In this document: positions 9,065 to 17,379 of the stretch, in pieces
Layout of the letters: the number at the start of each line of letters is the position of its first letter
How positions within the stretch are numbered: position 1 is the stretch's first letter
NCBI RefSeq assembly: GCF_002954265.1
Contig: NZ_PPSL01000006.1
Coordinates: forward strand, 1 to 64,000
Length of the DNA: 64,000 nt
Direction: 5' to 3'
DNA from: Flavipsychrobacter stenotrophus
GTDB lineage: Bacteria; Bacteroidota; Bacteroidia; Chitinophagales; Chitinophagaceae
The notes under the pieces: model-generated
Database searches by the model: none
The model's input: the letters and a program-made list of their open reading frames with translations, nothing else
What the model was told of the DNA's origin: nothing
Program-made: the position numbers and the translations under genes

Positions 9065-9232
9065 GTTAAAAGTCAAAAGTGAAAACCCAAAAATGGCTAA
9101 TAAGGGTGCAAGTGAGTAAACATTTGATTTAAAAGCAAAAAGCGAAAACCCAATTGAATGTACATTTACAGCACACACTTTTAGGTTTTCACCCTGCCTA
9201 CCGGCAGGCAGGTTTTACCTTTTGACTTAAAC
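9065..9232. repeat. Inverted-repeat element between kinase and flavin reductase genes
   Basis: The left end GTTAAAAGTCAAAAGTGA...AACC (9065-9087) is matched in inverted orientation by GGTTTTACCTTTTGACTTAA (9211-9230). Inside are further copies of the AAAAGnGAAAACCC motif and a perfect-looking palindrome at 9193-9212 (CCTGCCTACCGGCAGGCAGG). The right end overlaps the last codons of the kinase gene by a few bases. It is non-coding and resembles small palindromic intergenic elements. Confidence 0.6.
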
Positions 9233-10159
9233 AGCCAGAGCTATCTCTATGTTCACATTCATCAAAGTAACGAAATCACCCAACCTGTTCTCCAGATCAG
9301 CAGGAGTCAATTCCTTCATACGGATAGGACCGAATTTTTCAACACAGAAAGATGCCATTGCTGAGCCTATAACCACAGCTGCCTTCATGTTCTCAAAGCT
9401 GATATCATCAGTACGAGACAGGTAACCGATAAAGCCACCAGCGAAAGTATCACCTGCACCTGTTGGGTCAAATACTTCTTCCAATGGCAGTGCCGGGGAA
9501 GAGAATATCTTGTCGCCATAGAACAGTAATGCGCCGTGCTCTCCTTTCTTAATAATAAGGAACTTAGGACCCATTGCCTGTATTTTCTTAGCTGCCTTTA
9601 CCAGTGAGTATTCACCGCTTAGCTGGCGTGCTTCGCTATCGTTAACCATCAACAGATCAACGCGAGTCAATACCTGCTTTAGTTCGTCCATAGCAATGTC
9701 CATCCAGAAATTCATGGTATCCATGATCACCAGCTTTGGCTTATGTTTCAACTGATCTAGCACCTTCATCTGCACAGCAGGAACAAGGTTACCCAGCATT
9801 ACGTAATCGCAATCCTGGTAGCTTTCAGGTATCTTCGGGTCGAACTGAGCCAATACATTCAGGTCGGTGATCAAAGAATCACGCGTATTCATGTCCATAT
9901 GGTAGCGGCCGCTCCAAAAGAAGCTTTTGCCATCTTCGATCACGTCAACACCTTCGAACTCAACACCACGTGCTTCCAGTGCCGCGATCTCTTCCTTAGG
10001 AAAATCACCACCAATGATAGACACCTGCTTGATAGGCTGAGTGAAATAAGAAGCCGCCCATGCAGCATAGGTTGCAGAGCCACCAATTATACGATCTACC
10101 TTGCCAAAGGGTGTTTCCAACGCATCGAAGGCCATTGTACCAACTATCAATAAAGACAT
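9227..10159 (-). CDS. PfkB-family sugar/nucleoside kinase
   Basis: 310 residues of the ribokinase/PfkB family, which phosphorylate sugars or nucleosides with ATP. The N-terminal GGSATYAAWAASYF is the substrate-side glycine motif. The second PfkB signature DPTGAGDTFAGGFIGYL is at residues 231-247, with D237 as the predicted catalytic base and GAGD as the anion hole. The substrate is not defined by sequence; related Bacteroidota proteins are annotated as sugar or adenosine kinases. It lies downstream of htpG on the same strand, but a 408-bp gap with a terminator and repeats separates them. The last codons overlap the end of an intergenic repeat. Confidence 0.9.
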   Translation of the reverse strand: MSLLIVGTMAFDALETPFGKVDRIIGGSATYAAWAASYFTQPIKQVSIIGGDFPKEEIAALEARGVEFEGVDVIEDGKSFFWSGRYHMDMNTRDSLITDLNVLAQFDPKIPESYQDCDYVMLGNLVPAVQMKVLDQLKHKPKLVIMDTMNFWMDIAMDELKQVLTRVDLLMVNDSEARQLSGEYSLVKAAKKIQAMGPKFLIIKKGEHGALLFYGDKIFSSPALPLEEVFDPTGAGDTFAGGFIGYLSRTDDISFENMKAAVVIGSAMASFCVEKFGPIRMKELTPADLENRLGDFVTLMNVNIEIALAV

Positions 10160-10340
10160 AGTCTGTTTTTAAATTTTGCGCAAAGGTAATTAAAGTTGTT
10201 TAGTGATAAACCTCTGTAAGATACATATTAATGAAATGTGAGTAAATGGTTAAATGGGATTGTTTGTCTGAATCACGATGGTCACGATAATAAGAAAAGA
10301 TGGTTAAAATAAGCGGATTTCAAACTGAACTGGCCCGATG

Positions 10341-10410
10341 GCTAATAACCACCTCCCCCGCCGAAAAGGCGGGTACTCCTCCTTCAAAAGGAGGAGAGTT
10401 TGTTATTAGC
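10341..10410. repeat. Palindromic element with three hairpins
   Basis: The outer arms GCTAATAAC (10341-10349) and GTTATTAGC (10402-10410) are perfect inverted copies. They enclose CCCGCC-gaaaa-GGCGGG (10357-10373) and CTCCTCCTT-caa-AAGGAGGAG (10376-10396). The structure would fold as a multi-branched hairpin in either strand and is typical of small dispersed palindromes. Confidence 0.65.
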
Positions 10411-10438
10411 GCATCTCAAAGAGAGCCTGCCCGATGTG

Positions 10439-10485
10439 CCGGTCAAAGAACCGGCAACCGCTCGAGCGTAGACAGAGTCTGCGCT
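10439..10485. repeat. Dispersed hairpin repeat related to 19838-19890
   Basis: It contains TGCCGGT-caaaga-ACCGGCA followed by CGGCAACCGC and then AGCGTAGAC-aga-GTCTGCGCT, and ends CAGCA. The block CGGCAACCGC...AGA...CTGCGC.CAGCA recurs at 19848-19882 with a stem that pairs by different bases around the same AGA loop. Confidence 0.5.
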
Positions 10486-10514
10486 CAGCATAGCTTTGAG
10501 GATTGTGTAAGATA

Positions 10515-10550
10515 AACAGGCCGCATTTCTTTGCGGAAATACGGCCTGTT
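10515..10550 (-). terminator. Intrinsic terminator of htpG
   Basis: AACAGGCCG (10515-10523) pairs with CGGCCTGTT (10542-10550), and the stem continues inward through ATTTC/GAAAT. It lies 18 bp beyond the htpG stop codon. The following U-run is weak (TTTAT). Confidence 0.7.
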
Positions 10551-10567
10551 ATTATTTGCTTTCGTTA

Positions 10568-12454
10568 TTAGATCAATTCCAGGCTGCGGGTAACGAACTC
10601 GGTGAGTTCGGCACCGGTGAGCATACCCTGAGAAAGTAGGGCAAGATCATATGCCTGCTTAGCCAACTGAGCCTGCTGGACTTCGTCGGCCTTAAGGATC
10701 TTATCTACGAGCTTGTGGTTACCGTTGATAGCTACCTTATACCTGTCTGGCAATGAACCATAGAAGCCCATACCAGCACCACCGCCCATGCGAGCCATGT
10801 CTTTCATGCGGCGCATGAATTCGTCCATGGTGATGGTTACCGGAAGTTCGGAAGGATTCATTGCATCTACTTCTACCTGGAAGTTAGCGCTAGAGATTGC
10901 TTTTTCGAATATTTCCTTCACCTTTCCTTTCTGTTCGTCGTTCAATACCAAAGATATCGTTTCGCCCTTGTCGATCAGTTTGTCAGCAACATCAGCGTCT
11001 ACACGCTTCAATGAAGTCTTATCCAGCTTCTGCTCCAGCTTACTGATGAAATGGGGATCAATTGGTGAATCCATCAACATTACATCGTAGTCCTTCTTGT
11101 TAGCACTCTGGATAAAGCTATCTTGTTTTGCAGGATCTGATGCGTAGATATACACTACAGTACCATCCTTATCAGTCTGATTAGGCGTTACTTTTTCTTT
11201 GTATTCATTCAGCGTAAAATGCTCTTTCTTAGTATTGGTGATCAACGCAAAATCTACCGCTTTATCGTAGAATTTCTCTTCGCTGATCATACCATACTTA
11301 ACGAACATACCTATATCGCTCCACTTTTCTTCGTAAGCCGTTCTGTCGTTCTTGAACAATTCATTCAGCTTGTCTGCAACCTTGCGGGTTACATAACTAT
11401 TGATCTTCTTTACATTGCTATCGGCCTGCAGAAAGCTACGGGATACGTTCAACGGAATATCCGGAGAGTCTAAAACACCGTGCAACAGCATAAGGAATTC
11501 AGGAACTACATCCTTTACCTCATCGGTAATGAATACCTGGCGGCTGAACAATTTGATCTTATTGCGCTGCAGGTCCATATCGTTCTTCACCTTAGGGAAG
11601 TACAATACGCCGGTAAGGTTGAATGGATAATCTACATTCAAGTGGATCCAGAACAAAGGATCTTCGCTCATCGGGTACAATTCCCTGTAGAAATTGAGAT
11701 AGTCTTCGTCCTTCAGTTCTGTTGGAGACTTAGTCCAGATAGGAGCGGTATTATTTACCTTATTCTCTACCTGTATTTCCTTACGCTCCGGCTTGCCGTC
11801 TGCATCTTCGCCTTCCTCAACCCAATCGGGCTTAGTACCGAAGAATACCGGTACAGGTAAGAATTTGCAGTATTTATCTAATATACCCTGTAGTTTCCAC
11901 TGGTCAAGGAATTCTGTGCTTTCTGCATTTACATGCAAAATGATGTCAGTACCACGGGTGGTGCGGTCGCCTTCTGAAATTTCGAATTCAGTGCTACCGT
12001 CACAGATCCAGCGGGCAGATTCTGATCCTTCTTTGTATGATAGTGTATTGATCTCTACTTTTTCAGCAACCATGAAGGCTGAGTAGAAGCCCAGACCGAA
12101 CTTACCTATCAGTTCATTAGCATCTTTAGCATCTTTGAATTTTTCCAAAAACTCAGTTGCACCTGAAAACGCGATCTGGTTAATGTATTTTTTAATTTCT
12201 TCGGCAGTCATACCAAGACCGTTATCACTGATAGTGATTGTCTTTTTGTCAGCATCGAACGCAACATCTACCCTACCTTCGCCAACCTCACCACTGTACT
12301 GACCCAATGCACCCAATCTGTTGATCTTTTGCACCGCATCTACCGCATTACTTACGAGTTCACGTAAGAAAATCTCATTGTCTGAGTATAAAAACTTCTT
12401 GATGATCGGAAATATATTTTCCGTGTGAATGGATATCGTTCCTTTTTCCTGCAT
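10568..12454 (-). CDS. htpG: Molecular chaperone HtpG (Hsp90)
   Basis: 628 residues, the usual length of bacterial HtpG. The N-terminal GHKL ATPase domain shows FLRELVSNAVDAVQK, the DNGLGMT nucleotide-binding motif and IGKFGLGFYSAFMVAEKV. The middle domain carries the NVSRSFLQAD stretch, and the C-terminal part ends in a dimerisation domain. HtpG is a cytosolic ATP-dependent chaperone. The gene stands alone: the upstream gap of about 200 bp faces a divergent small gene, and a terminator lies 18 bp downstream. All expected motifs are intact. Confidence 0.97.
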   Translation of the reverse strand: MQEKGTISIHTENIFPIIKKFLYSDNEIFLRELVSNAVDAVQKINRLGALGQYSGEVGEGRVDVAFDADKKTITISDNGLGMTAEEIKKYINQIAFSGATEFLEKFKDAKDANELIGKFGLGFYSAFMVAEKVEINTLSYKEGSESARWICDGSTEFEISEGDRTTRGTDIILHVNAESTEFLDQWKLQGILDKYCKFLPVPVFFGTKPDWVEEGEDADGKPERKEIQVENKVNNTAPIWTKSPTELKDEDYLNFYRELYPMSEDPLFWIHLNVDYPFNLTGVLYFPKVKNDMDLQRNKIKLFSRQVFITDEVKDVVPEFLMLLHGVLDSPDIPLNVSRSFLQADSNVKKINSYVTRKVADKLNELFKNDRTAYEEKWSDIGMFVKYGMISEEKFYDKAVDFALITNTKKEHFTLNEYKEKVTPNQTDKDGTVVYIYASDPAKQDSFIQSANKKDYDVMLMDSPIDPHFISKLEQKLDKTSLKRVDADVADKLIDKGETISLVLNDEQKGKVKEIFEKAISSANFQVEVDAMNPSELPVTITMDEFMRRMKDMARMGGGAGMGFYGSLPDRYKVAINGNHKLVDKILKADEVQQAQLAKQAYDLALLSQGMLTGAELTEFVTRSLELI

Positions 12455-12652
12455 AGTATTATGTTGTTTATTTTTTCTACTTATGCAACATCAATACCTG
12501 TTCCAAAGTGTGAGATGGGACAAAATGACAGTGCATTTGTCTGAACCAGGATTAAAGAATTAAAGGATTTCCATGATTGTATCGTCTGTGTATCGTCCTG
12601 AAAAAAGTTGACAGTTTTTAGTCCAATTTTAGATATAACGTATCTTTATTTC

Positions 12653-12991
12653 GTGAAAAAGAAAATACTGTTTGTTTGCACGGTAAATAGAATGAGAAGT
12701 GCAACAGCTCATAAGATCTATGAAAATGACGAACGGCTTGAGGTAAAGTCGGCAGGGACAGACATAACTGCTAATGTTGTAATCAACGAAGAGCTACTCA
12801 ATTGGGCCGATGCGGTAATTGTGATGGAGAAACATCACAGAAATTTCATCAGAAGGGAGTTTCCGGGAATCTATGAGTCGAAGAAGATAGTGTGTCTGTA
12901 CATTCCGGATGACTATGATTTTATGCAGCCGGAATTGGTTTCAATTTTAGAAGACAAGTTTGAGAGTGTGTATAGGAGGGGGTTGGTTTAA
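12653..12991 (+). CDS. Low-molecular-weight protein tyrosine phosphatase-like protein
   Basis: A GTG start at 12653 gives a 112-residue protein opening VKKKILFVCTVNRMRSATAH. The phosphate loop Cx5RS is present (C9 to R15-S16), which is the catalytic signature of low-molecular-weight tyrosine phosphatases. An acidic DDYDFMQPEL segment (IPDDYDF) near the end sits where the general acid Asp is expected. At 112 residues it is shorter than canonical 150-residue enzymes but matches a short family common in Bacteroidota. The frame extends upstream to a 12608 ATG, but that would add non-family residues overlapping a TATCTTTA promoter-like motif. The substrate is unknown. Confidence 0.8.
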   Translation: MKKKILFVCTVNRMRSATAHKIYENDERLEVKSAGTDITANVVINEELLNWADAVIVMEKHHRNFIRREFPGIYESKKIVCLYIPDDYDFMQPELVSILEDKFESVYRRGLV

Positions 12992-13169
12992 ATAGTGGCG
13001 ATTAGCATTTCAACCAGAATCGACCATATGGGCTAGAGAAACGAATAAGTCCTCCTGACCTTATGTCGGGAGGGCAATTAGAGAGCCTCACCGTAACAAT
13101 CTTCGACCGACTACAAACAGCGTTTATCTATAGAATTTGCATTACTTTTACGTCCAAATAACCACTGTT

Positions 13170-13973
13170 ATGAGCGATACAAATGAGCAACTGATACCAT
13201 ACCGCAAGCAGGAAAGCTGGGGTTTTTGCACTCCTGACAAGAAAATAGTGATTGCGTGTACTTATGAGAACACCAATCCGTTTTCTGAGGGCCTGGCAGA
13301 GGTGAGGAATAACGATAAAAGCGGTTATATAGATAAGGCCGGCACACTGGTGATACCGTACAAGTATGATTATGGTTCCCTATTCAAGGAAGGACTGGCG
13401 GCTGTTGAGAAGTTTGGCAAGTATGGTTATATAGACCAGACGGGCAAAGAAGTGATCCCTTTCCTGTTTACCGACGCTGAAGATTTTATAGATGGGCTGG
13501 CTATAGTAGAGCAGAAAGATAAGTGGGGTTTTATAGATAAGACCGGCAAGCTGGTGATCCCTTGCAAGTATGACCTGGTGACCGAATTTAAGAATGGTGT
13601 TGCGTTTGTAGAGCTGAACGGCAAGAACAAATACATAGACAAGAAGGGCAATTTTGTGCCTGAACCTGCCGATCAGGACTTGTATGAAGGTCTGGCGCTG
13701 GCTTATGACGATACGGACAAGGTAGGCTATGTGAATGCTGACAATAAGATGATCATACCGTGTGTGTATGATGATGGCATGGACTTCAATGAAGGCATGG
13801 CTGCTGTTTGCCAGAAAGGCAAATGGGGCTTTGTTAACCTGAAGGGCGAGCAGGTGATACCTTGTATCTATGAAGATTTTATAGATGATTTCCAGGATGG
13901 ACTGGCACTGATGCAGATAGGTGAGGATTTCGGGTTTATTGATAAGAAGGGAACTGAGTATTGGGAAGATTAG
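13170..13973 (+). CDS. WG-repeat (KWG) protein
   Basis: 267 residues from the ATG at 13170, chosen because a further upstream ATG (13137) overlaps a TACTTTTA promoter-like motif. The protein is built of about six WG repeats, each of the form G-(F/Y)-I-D-K-x-G-K-x-V-I-P-x-x-Y-D followed by F-x-x-G-L-A-x-V: examples are KSGYIDKAGTLVIPYKYD, KYGYIDQTGKEVIPFLF and KWGFIDKTGKLVIPCKYD. There is no signal peptide, so it is probably cytoplasmic. The repeat folds as a beta structure used in protein interactions; no enzymatic role can be assigned. It stands alone between two intergenic repeats. Confidence 0.9.
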   Translation: MSDTNEQLIPYRKQESWGFCTPDKKIVIACTYENTNPFSEGLAEVRNNDKSGYIDKAGTLVIPYKYDYGSLFKEGLAAVEKFGKYGYIDQTGKEVIPFLFTDAEDFIDGLAIVEQKDKWGFIDKTGKLVIPCKYDLVTEFKNGVAFVELNGKNKYIDKKGNFVPEPADQDLYEGLALAYDDTDKVGYVNADNKMIIPCVYDDGMDFNEGMAAVCQKGKWGFVNLKGEQVIPCIYEDFIDDFQDGLALMQIGEDFGFIDKKGTEYWED

Positions 13974-13982
13974 GCTTTGCCA

Positions 13983-14172
13983 GTAGATAGTCGTTAGCAC
14001 ATAGTAGATAGTTCCGATATTTAGTTTTTTCGGGAGATTTGACAACTTTTTAGAAAGTTGTCAAATCTTATCGGACAATGTTAATAATGCGTCCTCGCTG
14101 CTATTTACCAATGGCTAATTACTATTAACTAAAGAAACCGGAACTATCTACTATGTACTAACGACTATCTAC
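13983..14172. repeat. 190-bp element with 34-bp inverted termini and a central 15-bp hairpin
   Basis: The left arm (13983-14016, beginning GTAGATAGTCGTTAG) and right arm (14139-14172) are inverted copies with 33 of 34 positions matching. In the middle AGATTTGACAACTTT (14035-14049), loop TTAG, and AAAGTTGTCAAATCT (14054-14068) form a perfect 15-bp stem. No coding sequence is inside. The layout is that of a non-autonomous miniature element or a large palindromic structure. Confidence 0.75.
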
Positions 14173-14200
14173 TTTTATAAAAAAACTATATTTTTACGAC

Positions 14201-15106
14201 ATGTCAAATATTAAAACAGTAACCGTAATAGGTTCAGGAACAATGGGCAATGGCATATGCCATGTGTTTGCCCAGAATGGCTTTAACGTGCACATGATGG
14301 ATATTAACCAGGGTGCGCTGGACAAGGCAATGGGTACCATAGGCAAGAACATGGATCGCCAGGTAGCTAAGGGTACGCTTACACAGGAAGATAAAGATGC
14401 TTCTGTAGGCCGTATCAAGACCTTTACTGATATGGCTGAGGCCGTAAAGGATGTGCAGCTGGTAGTAGAAGCCGCTACTGAGAATGTAGACCTGAAGTTG
14501 AATATATTCCGCCAGCTGGATCAGCACTGCAATGCAGACTGTATACTGGCTAGTAATACATCGTCTATATCTATTACCAAGATTGCCAGCGTAACCAAGC
14601 GTCCGGGCAAGGTGATAGGTATGCACTTTATGAACCCTGTGCCGGTAATAAAGCTGGTAGAGATCATTAATGGCTATGCTACTGATGCATCTGTTACAGA
14701 GACCATCACCGAACTGAGCAAGGCAATAGGTAAGATACCTTGCAGTGCCAATGACTACCCTGGCTTTGTGGCCAACCGCATACTGATGCCTATGATCAAT
14801 GAGGCCATCATAACCCTGCAGGAAGGTGTAGCCAGTGTAGAGGCTATCGATTCTATAATGAAACTGGGCATGGCCCACCCTATGGGTCCGCTGCAACTGG
14901 CTGACTTTATAGGACTGGATACCTGCTTGTCGATACTTAATGTATTGCACAATGGTATTGGTAATCCTAAGTATGCCCCTGCTACCCTATTGGTAAACAT
15001 GGTACAGGCTGGTTACCTTGGCGCTAAGAGCGGTGAAGGTTTTTATAAGTACACACCAGGCAGTAAGGATATAGTGGTGAGTGAAAGGTTAGCGCATATA
15101 AAGTAA
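14201..15106 (+). CDS. 3-hydroxybutyryl-CoA / 3-hydroxyacyl-CoA dehydrogenase
   Basis: 301 residues. The N-terminal Rossmann fold has the NAD-binding GSGTMG motif (residues 11-16). The substrate side shows SNTSSISITKIA, then GMHFMNPVPVIKLVEII with the catalytic His, and GFVANRILMPMINEA. The C-terminal domain contains GMAHPMGPLQLADFIGLD, the usual 3HCDH end. The enzyme oxidises (S)-3-hydroxyacyl-CoA with NAD and serves butyrate or beta-oxidation metabolism. It is a single-function protein rather than the FadB fusion. It ends at a strong terminator 24 bp downstream; the upstream gap is filled by the 190-bp inverted-repeat element, with TATTTTTA just before the ATG. Confidence 0.94.
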   Translation: MSNIKTVTVIGSGTMGNGICHVFAQNGFNVHMMDINQGALDKAMGTIGKNMDRQVAKGTLTQEDKDASVGRIKTFTDMAEAVKDVQLVVEAATENVDLKLNIFRQLDQHCNADCILASNTSSISITKIASVTKRPGKVIGMHFMNPVPVIKLVEIINGYATDASVTETITELSKAIGKIPCSANDYPGFVANRILMPMINEAIITLQEGVASVEAIDSIMKLGMAHPMGPLQLADFIGLDTCLSILNVLHNGIGNPKYAPATLLVNMVQAGYLGAKSGEGFYKYTPGSKDIVVSERLAHIK

Positions 15107-15130
15107 GATAGTTTTGAATTTGAATAGTGA

Positions 15131-15154
15131 AAGCCGCCCGATGGGCGGCTTTTG
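15131..15154 (+). terminator. Intrinsic terminator of the hydroxyacyl-CoA dehydrogenase gene
   Basis: AAGCCGCCC-gat-GGGCGGCTT followed by TTT (15131-15154) is a 9-bp GC-rich stem with a U-tail. It can also act on the convergent minus-strand gene. Confidence 0.85.
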
Positions 15155-15215
15155 TAGTATTAGGTAAGCCCTTAAAGACCTCCCCTGTAGTCGAGTAAAT
15201 CCGAGTAGTAGGCTA

Positions 15216-16004
15216 TCAATAATAAGTAATGTGTCTGAATATAACCTTTGAAGCATGGCACTTAGGGTCGTTGTATTCGGTTTGTTTGATCCAGTTACCA
15301 TGATCGTCGTATTGATAACAGAATGCCCGGTATGGTTTGGGGTTAGTATGATCTTCTATTAAAGTGACGTTGTTGTGCTCATCGTAACTGAAAGAGCGTT
15401 TCGTCTCGCTATGTAAGGCATTAACGCGCGGCGGTAATATTGCAAGGTGATTGCCCCTGCTATCATTCAGGTAGTTGGTCACTACATCATCCTGCACTTC
15501 CTCACCCTTGTGTAGCTGTTTTACCAGATACCCTTTACTATCGTAGGTATTGATAACGAGAGCTGATAACTTGCGTGGTTTATTGCGGTAAAATTCCTGC
15601 TGCGCTAACCGTCCCTGTTCGTCATATCTATTTACCGTAACAAACGTGTTAGCCGAACGAATATCTCCCTTGCGCACCGATTTGATCATAGAGTCTTTTC
15701 CAAACCAGGTGAAATACTCAACCAGATCGCCGGTGGTTCTGTACTTCACCTCATTACCTACTTTTTTTACCAAGTGCCCCGAAGTATCATAATACAATAC
15801 TCCCCTGCTCTCTGCAATTCCCTTACCCATAGTATCTGCAAATGTGTCGGGGCGGTAGTCTATACCTTCCATCATTTTTACCTTACCATGTACTTTGAAA
15901 ATATCAGGCAGCATTTCTTCTTCAAAACCGGCCTGTGCCTGCACAATTGTAACAGCAAAGAGCGCAATGAGGGTGGTGCAAAAAAATTTTAAGTTATTGT
16001 TCAT
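15216..16004 (-). CDS. Exported YD-repeat-like protein of unknown function
   Basis: 262 residues with a clear signal peptide (KFFCTTLIALFAVTIVQAQ). The mature protein has at least six degenerate tandem repeats resembling the YD/RHS motif: YDTSGHLVKKV, YDEQGRLAQQEFY, YDSKGYLVKQL, NDSRGNHLAIL, YDEHNNVTLIED and YDDHGNWIKQTEY. This pattern gives extended beta structure in RHS-like proteins, but there is no RHS core or toxin tail. It is likely periplasmic or outer-membrane associated; the role is unknown. The gene is convergent with the dehydrogenase gene and divergent from the histidine kinase, with a 169-bp shared promoter gap. Confidence 0.75.
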   Translation of the reverse strand: MNNNLKFFCTTLIALFAVTIVQAQAGFEEEMLPDIFKVHGKVKMMEGIDYRPDTFADTMGKGIAESRGVLYYDTSGHLVKKVGNEVKYRTTGDLVEYFTWFGKDSMIKSVRKGDIRSANTFVTVNRYDEQGRLAQQEFYRNKPRKLSALVINTYDSKGYLVKQLHKGEEVQDDVVTNYLNDSRGNHLAILPPRVNALHSETKRSFSYDEHNNVTLIEDHTNPKPYRAFCYQYDDHGNWIKQTEYNDPKCHASKVIFRHITYY

Positions 16005-16142
16005 ATAATGTGACAGCTATCTTAATGTGTATCAATTTCTGTACCATGTTTTTGTAGTAGTTATTGATTTTTACTGTAGCCCGCGTAACGGAAAGTATAT
16101 CTGAAACTAACCTGCCGGCGGCTATCTGCAGCAAAAATCTGC

Positions 16143-16150
16143 TATTTTTG
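16143..16150 (+). promoter_or_regulatory. Candidate -7 promoter element TATTTTTG
   Basis: TATTTTTG matches the Bacteroidota TAnnTTTG consensus and lies 24 nt before the TTG start of the histidine kinase gene. No clear -33 TTTG was found at 19-20 nt upstream, so this is a tentative call. Confidence 0.4.
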
Positions 16151-16173
16151 GTAACACCATAAAACAAAAACTA

Positions 16174-16941
16174 TTGACACCGAAAGCAGCTCCTTTTGCC
16201 AATAATGAAATAGGCAGGATAACAGCACTTGCTGACCTGAACCTGGATTACCTGAAGCTGGATGATACTTTTAAAGACCTCACGAAATTAGCAGCCAAGA
16301 TAACAGGCACTCCCCTGTCTATGGTCAACATAATAGATAATTATACGGTTTGGACGGTATCGGGCTATGGGTTTGAAATACAGCAAACGCCGCGTGAAGA
16401 GAGTGTATGCCAGTATACCATACTGGAAAAGGAAGAATTTGAAGTGAATGACCTTTCTGTGAATCCTAATTTTAAGGATGCCGATTTTGTGACCGGTGAT
16501 GCACACTTCCGTTTCTATCATGGAGTGCCTATATCTATAGGAGATCATAACCTGGGTGCGCTGTGCGTGATGGATATGGCTCCCCGGCAGCTATCGGCAG
16601 AAAAGGTGGAGATGCTGAAGATCATATCTGACGAGATAACCAACAGGCTGAAGACGCTGCATTACATTGAGTCGCTACGGGATAAGGTAAAGGAAGCAAA
16701 GCAAACGCAAAATAAGGTAGCGCATGACATACGCGGACCTATTGCCGGCATAATGGGCCTGGCCGACATAATGATAGAGCAAGGCAAGAATAATAACCTT
16801 GATGAGGTGCTGGACTTTATAACGCTGATCTATAAGGGAGGTAAGTCGGTACTGGAGCTGGCAGATGAGATACTTAGTGAAGCAAAGAATGCGCAGAAAA
16901 AGATAAGTAGCAAAGGTGGCACTGCCGCACTACAGGGCTGA
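16174..16941 (+). CDS. GAF-domain sensor histidine kinase, N-terminal part before an in-frame TGA
   Basis: 255 residues from a TTG start at 16174. Residues of about 25-165 form a GAF sensor domain (LAAKITGTPLSMVNIIDNYT...HFRFYHGVPISIGDHNLGALCVMD). Residues 175-240 are the dimerisation/phosphoacceptor domain, with the H-box KVAHDIRGPIAGIMGLADIM and phosphoacceptor H184. The frame meets TGA at 16939-16941 and then continues open in the same frame straight into the ATPase domain, so this is the front of one kinase gene rather than a complete protein. Translated alone it would lack ATP binding. There is no signal peptide or membrane segment, so the kinase would be cytoplasmic. No response regulator lies next to it. 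Confidence 0.85.
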   Translation: MTPKAAPFANNEIGRITALADLNLDYLKLDDTFKDLTKLAAKITGTPLSMVNIIDNYTVWTVSGYGFEIQQTPREESVCQYTILEKEEFEVNDLSVNPNFKDADFVTGDAHFRFYHGVPISIGDHNLGALCVMDMAPRQLSAEKVEMLKIISDEITNRLKTLHYIESLRDKVKEAKQTQNKVAHDIRGPIAGIMGLADIMIEQGKNNNLDEVLDFITLIYKGGKSVLELADEILSEAKNAQKKISSKGGTAALQG

Positions 16942-17001
16942 AAGCAAACGTTTGAGCAATTATATACACCACAGGCCAGGAGCAAGAATATAGAGCTGAA
17001 A

Positions 17002-17379
17002 GTGGCAGTAAAAGAATACGAAGAAGATGTGCAGCTTCCGCAGAATAAGCTGATGCAGATAGCGGGTAATCTTATCTCTAATGCTATAAAGTTTACACCA
17101 AGATTTGGCGATGTAACCGTGATGCTGGAGATAGCTGCTACTGAAACCGGGCAAAAGCTGTTGATAACCGTAAAGGATACCGGCGCTGGCATAAGCAAGG
17201 ACCAGATAATCGCACTGCTGTCGGACAGCGATGCATCAACTGACGGTACTGACGGCGAGAAGGGTTATGGTTTTGGCCTGACGCTGGTTAAGCACCTAGT
17301 AAAGGGGATGAATGGAACGTTTAATATTGTTTCGGAAGAAGGTAAGGGGTCGGAGTTTGTGGTGGTGTTGCCGGTGTGA
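17002..17379 (+). CDS. Histidine kinase, C-terminal ATPase domain after the in-frame TGA
   Basis: This is the same reading frame as the preceding piece; the frame is open from 16942 and the first in-frame ATG is at 17002. It encodes the HATPase_c domain: the N-box LMQIAGNLISNAIKFTP, the G1 box VKDTGAGIS and the G2 box GYGFGLTLVKHL, ending at the usual GSEFVVVLP. The residues between the stop and this ATG (KQTFEQLYTPQARSKNIELK) are typical linker sequence of such kinases, which shows that the gene was once continuous. It is most likely the back half of a gene broken by a single nonsense change, unless TGA is read through or is a sequence error. Confidence 0.8.
   Translation: MAVKEYEEDVQLPQNKLMQIAGNLISNAIKFTPRFGDVTVMLEIAATETGQKLLITVKDTGAGISKDQIIALLSDSDASTDGTDGEKGYGFGLTLVKHLVKGMNGTFNIVSEEGKGSEFVVVLPV

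Larger units (their letters stand above)
10160..10567. other. Intergenic region with hairpin repeats and the htpG terminator
   Basis: No gene is supported. From left to right it holds the AT-rich upstream region of the kinase gene, a three-hairpin element (10341-10410), a second repeat module (10439-10485) that also occurs at 19.85 kb, and the htpG terminator (10515-10550). A 71-codon open frame at 10300-10515 translates repeat sequence and is rejected. Confidence 0.6.

Noticed and set aside
10300-10515. 71-codon open frame between the kinase gene and htpG
   Set aside because: Reads straight through two palindromic repeats; no protein features.
13051-13073. Terminator after the small phosphatase gene
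   Set aside because: CCTCCTGAC and GTCGGGAGG form a 9-bp stem but no U-run follows; it may only be a repeat fragment.
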